Below the pieces are notes generated by a model. The model did no database searches and was not told the DNA's origin. It saw nothing but the letters and a program-made list of their open reading frames with translations. From positions 1,364,001 through 1,428,000 of the forward strand of contig CAVZYX010000005.1 in assembly GCA_963779645.1 (NCBI GenBank): 64,000 nucleotides of DNA, read 5' to 3'. Made by a program: the position numbers and the translations under genes. Of the stretch, positions 1 to 8,192 are shown one piece after another; positions within the stretch are counted from its first letter, which is position 1; each line of letters starts with the position of its first letter. The DNA comes from CALMBW01 sp963779645 (GTDB lineage Bacteria; Actinomycetota; CADDZG01; WHSQ01).

Positions 1-2
1 CG

Positions 3-1466
3 TTAGATCGCCGGTATGACGCAGAAGGGCCGATTCTGTGGCCCGATCGGGGTTAAGCCACGTGCCTTGGCTTGACGCAATGCTTGGGCGGGAGTGAACC
101 AGCGGCCACCGTCCTCGGCCGGAGCCGCTCCAGCTTGGAACCGGTAGACGTCGAGTCCTCGATTGATGTCGTTCCCGTACATGTAGAAGGAACCGTCTTC
201 CTCGATCCGGTTGGTCTTGACGCTCCAGGTGTCGGAGTTCGGGAAGGTGTAGTAGCCGACCTCTTTCATGCCGGCACCGAGGTTGCCCACTGCCGGGGTT
301 GGCCCCACCGAGATGCCTATCAGGCCAGAGATGTCCACCACCCTGACTCCCGCGTTGTACCAAGCGATGGTCATGAGTTTCTGCTCCGGATACATCTTCA
401 GAACGTGCGAGGTGCACGCCAGGCTGTTCCCGGAACCCAGCGCCCCCACTCCTGCAGGCCGAGTGTCGGGAGCGTTCCAGTACCCCACCTTCACCGGTGC
501 CTGCTCGAGTGGGCCGGTGATGTCGTAGACGTGCAAGCCCCCGCCTGGGCAGAATCCGTTTCCTGCAGCGCCTCCTAATTCATCCGTGATGACGAGGAAC
601 GTGCGCGGCCCTAACGCGGTGTCCATGGTGACCGGATCGGACTGGTGATGGATGTTGATCGCTGGATCGGCGATCCGCCCGATGATCGTGGGCGCAGCAG
701 GGTTCTCGGTGTTGAGGATCAGAGTGTGGCTCAGGGCAGCGGAGTACGCACGCGAACCGTCCGCGTTGAACGTGACGTCGTGTGAGTCCAGCCCGGCTCC
801 GAGCGAGAGGTTGGTCGCTAGTGTGGGTTGCGACAGGTTCGTGATGTTGATCACCTCTAATACGCCAACACCGGTTAGATCCGAGTTCGAGTTGTAGAGG
901 AAGTTCCCGCTGGGATGGACCGTTTGGTTGTGCGAGCCGTTGGCGATCGGGACGTAACTGACCGTCTTCGGCTTGTAGGGATCCGTGATGTCCGCGATGA
1001 ACGTGCCGAATCTGTTGGAGGTCGAGAACCCGAGGGCCTGAGCTTCCAGAAAGCACTTCGACCCAAGCCTGGGGCTGTAACCGTTATCCGACGTGTATGT
1101 GACGTAAGTCTTATCTTCTCGTTCGAAAACCTGCACATCGCCTTGAGCGATCTGACAGTCGTAAACGGACGCGATCGCTGGGCTTAAAGGATCGGTGATG
1201 TCGATGATCTGCAATCCGTTGTAGCCATAGCTGCCGGCAAGCGCGAAGTCCTTATCGACCGTCATCGGAAAGCCGAACTCATCGGTAACGGTGACCGGCA
1301 AAGTCACGAACTCGATATCCGATCCGGAGCCGAAGTCCAGATTAGCCACGGGCGTGACATTGGGGCTGCCGATCGCGGCGGCCGTCCGAGGTGCGGCGGA
1401 AGCCGGCGCGTAGCTCACCAGTAGAAGAACAGTGGTTGCGAAAGCGAGGATCCGGTCGAGTCTCAT
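3..1466 (-). CDS. Secreted LVIVD-repeat beta-propeller-like protein
   Basis: A 487-residue protein with a clear Sec signal peptide (residues 1 to about 24: basic start, hydrophobic core, ASA-AP cleavage region). The mature part carries repeated segments of the type GLQIIDITDP, GTFIADITDP, VLEVINITN, GLHVYDITGP and GVRVVDISG. These match the LVIVD repeat, which forms beta-propeller blades in surface or secreted proteins. No catalytic motif is recognisable and the function is unknown. The gene is complete, with its TAA at the very edge of the window. It is transcribed in the same direction as the sulfur cluster behind it, with a gap of about 90 bp, and looks functionally unrelated. Confidence 0.75.
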   Translation of the reverse strand: MRLDRILAFATTVLLLVSYAPASAAPRTAAAIGSPNVTPVANLDFGSGSDIEFVTLPVTVTDEFGFPMTVDKDFALAGSYGYNGLQIIDITDPLSPAIASVYDCQIAQGDVQVFEREDKTYVTYTSDNGYSPRLGSKCFLEAQALGFSTSNRFGTFIADITDPYKPKTVSYVPIANGSHNQTVHPSGNFLYNSNSDLTGVGVLEVINITNLSQPTLATNLSLGAGLDSHDVTFNADGSRAYSAALSHTLILNTENPAAPTIIGRIADPAINIHHQSDPVTMDTALGPRTFLVITDELGGAAGNGFCPGGGLHVYDITGPLEQAPVKVGYWNAPDTRPAGVGALGSGNSLACTSHVLKMYPEQKLMTIAWYNAGVRVVDISGLIGISVGPTPAVGNLGAGMKEVGYYTFPNSDTWSVKTNRIEEDGSFYMYGNDINRGLDVYRFQAGAAPAEDGGRWFTPAQALRQAKARGLTPIGPQNRPFCVIPAI

Positions 1467-1559
1467 AGCCGCCTCTCAGCCCACGCCAGGTTGTCCTGGT
1501 CGAAATGGGACTATTCGACGCGTAAGGGAGGAATCCCTGCGCGCCTGAGTAGGGCCGGA

Positions 1560-2237
1560 TCAGCCGGCGGCGATCCTCTCCCTGCGGCCCGAGGCAGAGC
1601 GCTGGGCAGCAGCTATCAGGGCACGCACCTCGGCCCCCTTGCCCTCGCGTAGGAGCTCTATCGGATCGGGCTCACCATTGACGATGGAGTCGAAGAACGC
1701 CTTGCGGTCTTGATAGGTCGGAAGTACTTCCTTAGCCCACGGGCGCACCTCTTCGAGGAGCGATGCGAGTTCGGCGTATGCGGGGCCGAAGGCTTCCGCC
1801 GCCTCTCGCTTCATCCGCTGAGCAAGGGCGGGGCTTGCTCCGGCAGTGGAGATCGCGATCGCCAGGGGTCCCTCCCGCACGATCGCCGGGAGGATGAAGT
1901 TGCAGAGGTGGGGCACGTCGGCAACGTTGACGAGCATCGAGCGGCGCTCGGCGTCGGCGTGCACACGTGAGTTCACATCAGTATCGGAGGTCGCGGCTAC
2001 GACGAGGAAACGGCCGTCGAGATCGGACTCCTCATAGCGCCCCTGACGCCATTCGATGATTCCGGGTTCGGCCAGCGACCGCACCTGATCGATCGCATCC
2101 GGAGCCACAACCGTTACCGATGCTTCAGCCGCCAGAAGGCCTTCGATCTTCTCCAAGCCCACTGGTCCGGCTCCCACGACGAGACACGAACGATCGGTGA
2201 GGTCGATGCACGCGACGTAAAGGTTGTTGTTCTTCAT
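1560..2237 (-). CDS. Precorrin-2 dehydrogenase / sirohydrochlorin ferrochelatase (Met8/CysG N-terminal type)
   Basis: This 225-residue protein has an N-terminal Rossmann motif (VVGAGPVGLEK) followed by the CysG-N/Met8 pattern, including NVADVPHLCNFILPA and STAGASPALAQRMK. Family members oxidise precorrin-2 with NAD and can insert iron to give siroheme, the cofactor of the sulfite reductase encoded upstream. Its ATG overlaps the stop of the small zinc-ribbon gene (ATGA), so it is translationally coupled as the last gene of the sir-cysH operon. The methyltransferase half of a CysG fusion is absent and is supplied by the divergent cobA. Ferrochelatase activity is inferred from the family, not from a motif I can see. 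Confidence 0.88.
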   Translation of the reverse strand: MKNNNLYVACIDLTDRSCLVVGAGPVGLEKIEGLLAAEASVTVVAPDAIDQVRSLAEPGIIEWRQGRYEESDLDGRFLVVAATSDTDVNSRVHADAERRSMLVNVADVPHLCNFILPAIVREGPLAIAISTAGASPALAQRMKREAAEAFGPAYAELASLLEEVRPWAKEVLPTYQDRKAFFDSIVNGEPDPIELLREGKGAEVRALIAAAQRSASGRRERIAAG

Positions 2238-2389
2238 CGGACGGCCTCTTCAGGTTCGCCGAGTCCGAGGAAGCTGACCTCGAACCTTCGATCACACGAC
2301 GAGCAGTAGAAGGCTTTGCCGTCACCGATCGGTTCGATCGTCTGTTCCGCGCAATATGGACAATAGAAGGGCGCCGCCCGCATGCTCAT
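2234..2389 (-). CDS. 51-aa zinc-ribbon protein of the sulfite reductase operon
   Basis: A very short gene lies between cysH and the precorrin-2 dehydrogenase gene and overlaps both by 4 bases (ATGA at each junction), which makes it credible despite its size. The 51-residue product begins MSMRAAPFYCPYC and has a second pair YCSSC, giving a CxxC-x16-CxxC zinc-ribbon pattern. The tail is acidic (GEPEEAVR). It has no enzyme motif. The position suggests a small accessory protein for siroheme or sulfite reduction, perhaps in electron transfer or metal handling, but that is inference. An alternative start two codons downstream (ATG at 2383) would change little. Confidence 0.8.
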   Translation of the reverse strand: MSMRAAPFYCPYCAEQTIEPIGDGKAFYCSSCDRRFEVSFLGLGEPEEAVR

Positions 2390-3120
2390 TGTTCGGCCTC
2401 GGTCTCGTGCGTCTTACCGAAGCTGTGGATGCCACATTCGGTTTTGTTGAATCCTTCCCAGCGCCCTGCCCGCTCGTCTTCGTTCGCATCCACGGGGCGG
2501 GTGCACGGCTGGCATCCGATCGAAGCGAACCCTTGCTCTAGCAGCGGATGTGTCGGGATGTTGTGCATCTTGATGTAGCCGGTGACGTCCTCGCGCGTCC
2601 ACGACGCCAGCGGATGGATCTTCAATACTTCGTTCCCGGACGGAAGCAATTGAGCTTCCACCACCGGAGTGGAGGCTCGCAGCGGTGACTGATCACGCCG
2701 CAGACCCGAGATCCACCCGTCGTACTCCTCGAGTGCTTTCTGCAGAGGCTCGACCTTGTTGATGAAGCAGCAGCGATCGGGGTTGGACTTGAAGAGCTCG
2801 GGTCCGTGGAGCTCTGCCTGCCTTTCCGGTGACTGGTGCTCGCCACGGAGTTCCACCAGCTTGAGATCCCACATCTCCACGATCTTGTCGCGGAACTTGA
2901 GCGTCTCGGGGAAGTGGAACCCAGTGTTCAAGAAGAGGACGGGGACGTCGGGTTTAAGCTCGCGCAACAAGTGAAGGATCACCAGGCCTGAGGCTTGGAA
3001 CGACGACGCGACGGCTAGACGATCGATCGTTTCTGTCGCGAACTTCAGGACCGTAAGTGGGTGAGCATCGATGAGGTCCGAATAGTGGACGTCGGGAGAT
3101 GCGTAACGCGGTTCGGTCAT
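2386..3120 (-). CDS. cysH: Assimilatory adenylyl-sulfate (APS) reductase, CysH family
   Basis: A 244-residue PAPS/APS reductase. The LFLNTGFHFPET region and the FQASG loop belong to the PP-loop fold. The cysteine pairs at 117-118 (RCC) and 203/206 (CQPC) are the iron-sulfur ligands that mark the APS-using subtype. The catalytic cysteine is C229 in the C-terminal ECGIH motif. The enzyme reduces activated sulfate to sulfite, the substrate of the reductase encoded just upstream. Its start overlaps the sir stop by 4 bases, and its own stop overlaps the zinc-ribbon start. No sulfate adenylyltransferase genes are seen in this window. Confidence 0.93.
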   Translation of the reverse strand: MTEPRYASPDVHYSDLIDAHPLTVLKFATETIDRLAVASSFQASGLVILHLLRELKPDVPVLFLNTGFHFPETLKFRDKIVEMWDLKLVELRGEHQSPERQAELHGPELFKSNPDRCCFINKVEPLQKALEEYDGWISGLRRDQSPLRASTPVVEAQLLPSGNEVLKIHPLASWTREDVTGYIKMHNIPTHPLLEQGFASIGCQPCTRPVDANEDERAGRWEGFNKTECGIHSFGKTHETEAEQ

Positions 3121-4868
3121 GACGCCCTCGGCTCCGCGATGATCGTCGGTGCGGGGGGAAGACCCGTGAACGTGGGCTTCGCTCCGAAAGCGGTTAGCTC
3201 CTCATCTGAGAGCCGCGCTATGAACGCCGCGAAGTTTTCGCCGTCTGCTCGCTGTTTCTGGTACCGGCGGATGAGGGTCTCGACGTAGGGACCGAGTTCG
3301 TTAGCCAGGACCTTTACTCCGCGAGCCTTGCGGCCGAACGCACGCCCTTCGCCGAGGTGACCCCCGAGATGCACGAGGAAGGCCTCGACCTTGCGTTTGG
3401 TCGGGACCTGGTTGCCATCGTGGTCGACGACATAGATCTTCTCGGTCACGACGCAACCCATCAACCCGATGTCGGCCGTTTGATAGCGGGCGCACGAGTT
3501 GGGACAACCATTCACGTTTATCCGTATGTCCTCGTCGTATCCGGGAAGTCGCTCTTCGAGGTAGCGGTAGAGCTCTACCGCGCGGCCCTTCGTTTCGACG
3601 ATCGCGAGCTTGCAGAACTCGATGCCGGTGCAGGCCATCGTCCCGCGACGCCAAGCGCTCCCGCGAGCGGGGAGATCGATCGTCTCGAGTTCCTCGACGA
3701 TCGCTTCGACCTTGTCCTCCGGTACATCCAGGATGACCATCTTCTGCTGCGTTGTGGCGCGGATACGGCCCTCCCCGAAACGTTCGGCTAGCCGTGCGAC
3801 GGAACGCAACTGATGCCCACTGATCCGCCCAGCCTTGGGAGCGAAACCAACGTAGAAGGCGCCGTCTTTCTGCGGCCAAACCCCCACGTGCTCGCGACCG
3901 GTGATCGGTGACAGCGCTGGTGGCTCGAAGTCTGCAAGAGCGAAGCCGATCTCTTGCTCGAGGACCTCGCGGAATCGCACCGGGCCCCAGTCATCCACCA
4001 GGAACTTGAGGCGCGCTCGGTTGCGCGCTCGCCTGTAGCCGTAGTCGCGGAAGACCGTGGTGATGCCTACGGCAACGTCCTCGACCTGATCGGGGGAGCA
4101 CCAGGCTCCAAGTCGCTTACCGAACATCGGGTTCGTGGAGAGCCCACCTCCAACCCAGATGTCGAAGCCAGGTTGACCGCCCGGTCCCCGCACGCCGACC
4201 ATCCCGATGTCGTTGATCTCGTGCTGAGCGCATTGGTGCGCGCATCCCGAGATCGAGATCTTGTACTTGCGTGGCAGATTGCTGAATGCGAGATCTCCGA
4301 CGAGTCGGGCGTTGACAGCTCGAATGACCTCGGACGCATCAAGGACCTCGCTCTCATCTATCCCTGCGAGCGGACAACCGAGGAGATTGCGAGGGGTATC
4401 CCCGCACGCTTCGGTCGTCGTCAGGCCGACGCCTTCGAGCAGTTCCCAGATCTCGGGCACGTCTTCGATCCGGATCCAATGAAGCTGGATGTTCTGACGG
4501 TCTGTGACGTCCGCCACGTCGCGTCCGAACCTGATCGAGATGTCGCCGATCACTCTCAGCTGTTCCGAAGTGAGCTGCCCACCCGGGATCCGGATGCGCA
4601 TCATGAAGTAGCCGTCCGACTCGGGACGTTGCGTGTAGAGGCCGTGCCACCGGAAGCGGTTACGGAGATCGGAAGGCCAGATCGCCTTGAAGCCCTTGTC
4701 TGCGTATATGCCTAGGATCCGACTACGCACGTTCAGGCCGTCGTCTTCCCGTTTGGCAACCTCCGCGGGGTTCAGGGGCTCGCTGTAGCCGAGCGCCCAT
4801 TGGCCCTCGCTCCGACCCTGCTTGGGGGGCGTGGGCTCTTTGTCATAGCAACCGCAGGTAGTGCACAT
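3117..4868 (-). CDS. sir: Ferredoxin-dependent assimilatory sulfite reductase (SirA/NirA family)
   Basis: A 583-residue siroheme/[4Fe-4S] reductase with the usual duplicated architecture. The cluster ligands are C413 and C419 (CTGIEFC) and C455 and C459 (CPNSC). Tyr78 in LYTQR and Cys165 in NLLGCP sit where sulfite reductases of the mycobacterial NirA type form a Tyr-Cys crosslink, which favours sulfite over nitrite as substrate. It reduces sulfite to sulfide with six electrons from ferredoxin. The protein begins MCTTCGCYD, a cysteine-rich start not typical of the family. It is the first gene of the four-gene operon. An 87-bp gap separates it from divergent cobA, so the two units may share control. 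Confidence 0.92.
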   Translation of the reverse strand: MCTTCGCYDKEPTPPKQGRSEGQWALGYSEPLNPAEVAKREDDGLNVRSRILGIYADKGFKAIWPSDLRNRFRWHGLYTQRPESDGYFMMRIRIPGGQLTSEQLRVIGDISIRFGRDVADVTDRQNIQLHWIRIEDVPEIWELLEGVGLTTTEACGDTPRNLLGCPLAGIDESEVLDASEVIRAVNARLVGDLAFSNLPRKYKISISGCAHQCAQHEINDIGMVGVRGPGGQPGFDIWVGGGLSTNPMFGKRLGAWCSPDQVEDVAVGITTVFRDYGYRRARNRARLKFLVDDWGPVRFREVLEQEIGFALADFEPPALSPITGREHVGVWPQKDGAFYVGFAPKAGRISGHQLRSVARLAERFGEGRIRATTQQKMVILDVPEDKVEAIVEELETIDLPARGSAWRRGTMACTGIEFCKLAIVETKGRAVELYRYLEERLPGYDEDIRINVNGCPNSCARYQTADIGLMGCVVTEKIYVVDHDGNQVPTKRKVEAFLVHLGGHLGEGRAFGRKARGVKVLANELGPYVETLIRRYQKQRADGENFAAFIARLSDEELTAFGAKPTFTGLPPAPTIIAEPRAS

Positions 4869-4955
4869 CTCGTATTCCCCGGGGGGATCCCTCCTGGTTC
4901 TCAGGGCGAAAGAAGGTCCTGTTACTACCGGAGAAATGATGTAAAGTCAAACGCT
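4869..4955. promoter_or_regulatory. Divergent promoter region between sir operon and cobA
   Basis: This is the only non-coding stretch between the two divergent siroheme/sulfur units, so promoters for both must lie here. It is AT-richer near cobA (around GATGTAAAGTCAAACG). I cannot assign a consensus promoter or operator with confidence. A sulfur-responsive regulator would be expected, but no regulator gene is nearby. Confidence 0.45.
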
Positions 4956-5723
4956 ATGAGCCTCGGGAAGGTGATCCTCGTAGGGGCCGGCCCCGGTGAC
5001 CCAGGCCTCATCACGGTCAAGGGAGCCCAGGCCCTCGCCTCAGCCGATGTGGTGGTCCACGACCGCCTCGTCCACCCGGACCTGCTCGAGATGGCTCCGG
5101 CAGGCGTAGAACGCATCTTCATCGGTAAGGCCTACGGACGCCACGTCCTAGACCAGGAAGAGCTCAACAACCTCCTCGTCTACCTAGCCGCGTCCGGGAA
5201 GACCGTAGTGCGGCTCAAAGGTGGCGACCCGTATGTGTTCGGCCGTGGAAGCGAGGAAGCCGAACACCTGACGGCCCACGGGATCCCAGTCGAGGTGGTT
5301 CCCGGCATCTCTTCCGCCATCGCGGCCCCCGCGGCCGCCGGCATACCAGTCACCGATCGTCGCTACACGTCGTCTGTCACCTTCGTCACCGGCCACCGCG
5401 ACCCGACCGATCCCGACGCGGCCGTCGACTGGTCGGCTCTCGCTCGAGCCAAGGGGACGATCGTGGTCTTCATGGGCATGCGCAATGCGGCGGCCATAGC
5501 CGCGGCCCTCATCGAGGGAGGCAGCTCTCTCGAAACGCCCGTAGCGGTGATCGAGTGGGGCACCCACGAACGCCAACGCACCCTTGACACGACCCTGGCG
5601 ACCCTCGGCGACGATCTGACGGCCTCGGGCATCGGCTCACCGGCCGTGATCGTCATCGGCGACGTCGTCCGCATGCGAGAGAAACTCCTCCCCCCCGTTT
5701 TTGCGCAAGAGATGGGGTCATAG
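4956..5723 (+). CDS. cobA: Uroporphyrinogen-III C-methyltransferase
   Basis: A 255-residue SUMT-type tetrapyrrole methylase with VGAGPGDPGLITVKG at the N-terminus, VVRLKGGDPYVFGRG in the SAM site and VVPGISSA plus GIPVTDRR downstream. It methylates uroporphyrinogen III twice to give precorrin-2, the substrate of the dehydrogenase at 1560-2237. Together they supply siroheme to the sulfite reductase. The ATG at 4956 puts the conserved SxGKVxLVGAGPGDP start at residue 1; a longer in-frame extension upstream would cross the divergent promoter region and lacks conservation. No HemD domain is fused. Confidence 0.93.
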   Translation: MSLGKVILVGAGPGDPGLITVKGAQALASADVVVHDRLVHPDLLEMAPAGVERIFIGKAYGRHVLDQEELNNLLVYLAASGKTVVRLKGGDPYVFGRGSEEAEHLTAHGIPVEVVPGISSAIAAPAAAGIPVTDRRYTSSVTFVTGHRDPTDPDAAVDWSALARAKGTIVVFMGMRNAAAIAAALIEGGSSLETPVAVIEWGTHERQRTLDTTLATLGDDLTASGIGSPAVIVIGDVVRMREKLLPPVFAQEMGS

Positions 5724-5788
5724 AGACCCAGTTTTGACTTAGGAAAGACGTTCCCACCCATAGTTCGAGGTCTGCGACACTCTCGCGC

Positions 5789-6571
5789 ATGGGTTGGATC
5801 GACGATGCAGCGCGCACCATCGAGGTCGGTGGCCAGAAAGCACGGATGTTCGAGTCCGGGCAAGGCTCCACCATCGTGGTGCTTCATGGATGGGGTGGCC
5901 GCATCGAATCGATGGCTCCCGTTCTCTCGTGCCTTCAGGCGAATTTCCACGTCGTTGCCTTCGACCTCCCCGGCTTCGGTGAATCGCCGGTGCCGGACGG
6001 TGTGTGGGGAACGCCCGACTATGCCGCGTTCGTTCGGGATGCGCTGAGCGATCTCGGTGTCACGTCGGCGGATTTCCTCGGGCACTCGTTCGGGGCGAAG
6101 ACGTCCCTCTATCTGGCCGCCACTCATAGGGATCTCGTTTCGAGGTTGGTGCTGCAAGGCTCGTCCGGCCTTCGCACCCCACCGTCACTTCAAGCGCGCG
6201 CTAAGCGGATCATCTCCAAAGGAGCGAAGGCGGCCGGTGCTCTGGGCCCTCCGGGCAGGGCGGTGCGGCAGGCGATCTTCGATCGGATCGCGTCTCAGGA
6301 CTACCGTGAGGCCGGTCTTATGCGTCCCATCCTTGTGAAGGTCGTTAACGAGGACATGTCTCCGTTCTTGAAGCGGATCGGCTGCCCAACGCTGCTCGTA
6401 TGGGGGAGCGAGGATGACGCCGCTCCTCTTGCCCACGGTCGAACGATGGAGAAACTGATCCCCGACGCTGGGCTCGTAGTGTTCGAGGGGGCCGGGCATT
6501 TCGCCTATCTGGACGAACCAGATCGTTTCTGCAAGATCGTTAAACACTTCTTCGATCGCTCCGGGACATAG
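5789..6571 (+). CDS. Alpha/beta-hydrolase fold protein
   Basis: A 260-residue protein of the alpha/beta-hydrolase fold. HGWGG forms the oxyanion-loop region, GHSFG holds the nucleophile Ser100, WGSEDD supplies the likely acid and GAGHFAYLD the catalytic His. There is no signal peptide, so it should be cytoplasmic. The substrate cannot be told from sequence. It sits 5 bp upstream of the MurF-like ligase and is followed by ddl. The three may be co-transcribed, which suggests a role linked to cell-wall precursors or lipid turnover, but this is inference from position. Confidence 0.8.
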   Translation: MGWIDDAARTIEVGGQKARMFESGQGSTIVVLHGWGGRIESMAPVLSCLQANFHVVAFDLPGFGESPVPDGVWGTPDYAAFVRDALSDLGVTSADFLGHSFGAKTSLYLAATHRDLVSRLVLQGSSGLRTPPSLQARAKRIISKGAKAAGALGPPGRAVRQAIFDRIASQDYREAGLMRPILVKVVNEDMSPFLKRIGCPTLLVWGSEDDAAPLAHGRTMEKLIPDAGLVVFEGAGHFAYLDEPDRFCKIVKHFFDRSGT

Positions 6572-6576
6572 CCGTC

Positions 6577-8109
6577 TTGGACCGCTCGGATCCGTTCACT
6601 GGGTACTCGATCCTCCTGCGCACTTTGATCTACGGGGTTCTCCCGTTGTTCGGGGCGTGGCAATTCATCCGTCTGAAGCGCGCTCTGCACGTTTTCCAGC
6701 TAGAGAGCTACAAACCCCACTGGTTCAAGGAGTGGGTCCGGGCGGACCGGAAGCGCGCGTTGTTCTTACGGGGGTACGAGTCCCCGAAGAAGCCGCTCGT
6801 CATGACGGGACGAGCCTGGCGGATGCTGATCGCAGCAACCACTCTGTCGTTGCTCGTGGTCCTTATCCCCGCCGGGCTGATCCATATCTGGGCGGGGGGC
6901 TGGCCACTCGACGTGATGGCGTTCGCGGTTCTGCTCGGCGCGTCGTTCGCAGCGGCACCGTATCTATTGCTTGCCGGCGACCTCGTCATGAGACCTGTCC
7001 AGTCACTCATCAACGGTCGGTACTTGCGCGCAGCCAAGCGCAAGCTGAAGGAGATAGGGCCTGTCATCGTTGGCGTGACGGGTTCGTTCGGAAAGACCTC
7101 GACCAAGGACGCGATCGCGGCCCTGATCGCACCTTCAGGCCAGGTCCTTGCGACCCCAGGCTCCTTCAACACGACCCTGGGGGTGTCGCGAACGATCAAC
7201 GAACAGCTGAAACCGAGTCATCGTTTCTTCATCGTCGAGATGGGTGCCCGTCAGCAGGGGGATATCGCAGAGCTCTCGCGGTTCGTGAATCACAGCATCG
7301 CCGTCCTAACGGCGATAGGACCGGCTCACCTCGAGACCTTCGGTTCGATCGACGGAGTCGTGCAAGCGAAGTCCGAGATCCTCGATGGGCTTGGAACCGA
7401 CGACGCCGCGATCCTCAACGTCGACGACGGCAGGGTGCGGGCCCTCGCTGATTCCCAGGAGGGCATCACGATCGTTCGCTATGGCATCGAAGCTTCCGGA
7501 CACCCCGATGTCACAGTGAAGAACGTTCGTTTGATCGAACGTGGAACCGAGATGACCGTTGTCGACAGGCGCACCGGTGAAGAACTAGCCGTGCGAACCA
7601 AGCTCCTTGGGAAGCATGCCGTCGGTCACGTCTTGGCCGGAGTGGCGGTTGCTCTCGCGAGCGGTCGCAACTTGGCGGAACTCGGGCCCCTCATCGAATC
7701 GCTCGAGCCCGTCGAGCATCGTCTTCAGATCTTGGATGGAACCGGTGGCGTGACCGTGATCGACGACGCGTACAACTCGAATCCAGAAGGTGCCGCTGCA
7801 GCGTTGGAGGTTCTTTCTCAGATGCCGGGCAACCGCAAGGTGGTTGTCACCCCGGGAATGGTTGAGTTGGGAGAACTTCAGTTCGCGGCGAACGAAGAGT
7901 TCGGGAGACAAGCAGCGCACGCTGCCGACACGGTGATAGTGGTGGCGAAACTCAACCGCGACGCGATCGTGTCGGGAGCAAGGTTGGGATCAGCGGAGGT
8001 CATCACCGTCGATTCGCTCGCCGAGGCTACGCAGCGACTCCAAACGATCTTGAACGCCGGAGACGTAGTCCTTTTCGAGAACGACCTCCCCGACCAATAC
8101 GAGTCCTAA
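6577..8109 (+). CDS. Membrane-anchored MurF-like Mur ligase
   Basis: A 510-residue protein starting at TTG, 5 bp after the hydrolase stop. Residues 1-150 hold about three membrane segments (near 10-30, 85-105 and 112-135) instead of the usual MurF N-terminal substrate domain. The Mur ligase catalytic core follows: P-loop GVTGSFGKTST (about 166-176), the central region with EMGARQQGDIAEL, and the MurF-like DDAYNSNPEGAAAAL. MurF joins D-Ala-D-Ala to UDP-MurNAc-tripeptide, and ddl next door makes that dipeptide, so a MurF-type reaction is plausible. The missing standard N-terminal domain leaves the true substrate open. A 43-bp repeat begins 5 bases after the stop. Confidence 0.75.
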   Translation: MDRSDPFTGYSILLRTLIYGVLPLFGAWQFIRLKRALHVFQLESYKPHWFKEWVRADRKRALFLRGYESPKKPLVMTGRAWRMLIAATTLSLLVVLIPAGLIHIWAGGWPLDVMAFAVLLGASFAAAPYLLLAGDLVMRPVQSLINGRYLRAAKRKLKEIGPVIVGVTGSFGKTSTKDAIAALIAPSGQVLATPGSFNTTLGVSRTINEQLKPSHRFFIVEMGARQQGDIAELSRFVNHSIAVLTAIGPAHLETFGSIDGVVQAKSEILDGLGTDDAAILNVDDGRVRALADSQEGITIVRYGIEASGHPDVTVKNVRLIERGTEMTVVDRRTGEELAVRTKLLGKHAVGHVLAGVAVALASGRNLAELGPLIESLEPVEHRLQILDGTGGVTVIDDAYNSNPEGAAAALEVLSQMPGNRKVVVTPGMVELGELQFAANEEFGRQAAHAADTVIVVAKLNRDAIVSGARLGSAEVITVDSLAEATQRLQTILNAGDVVLFENDLPDQYES

Positions 8110-8114
8110 GTTTC

Positions 8115-8157
8115 TTTGTAAGAATTTGTACCTATGCGGTTGCAGATCCCGCACAGA
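8115..8157 (+). repeat. 43-bp dispersed repeat, copy A
   Basis: The stretch from TTTGTAAGAATTTGTACC to ATCCCGCACAGA is matched at 41 of 43 positions by 37699-37741. Both copies lie in the same orientation, and both begin within a few bases of an upstream stop codon (the MurF-like gene here, glpX there). It contains a weak stem (GCGG and CCGC). The rest of the 83-bp gap to ddl resembles ordinary upstream DNA and ends with ddl's promoter or leader. The role is unknown. Confidence 0.8.
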
Positions 8158-8192
8158 ATCTCCGACTGAAGTCGCCCGATAGACTGCGCCCC

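Noticed and set aside
3954..4715. A 253-codon plus-strand frame inside sir
   Set aside because: Sir is strongly supported on the other strand; the plus-strand product has no recognisable motif.
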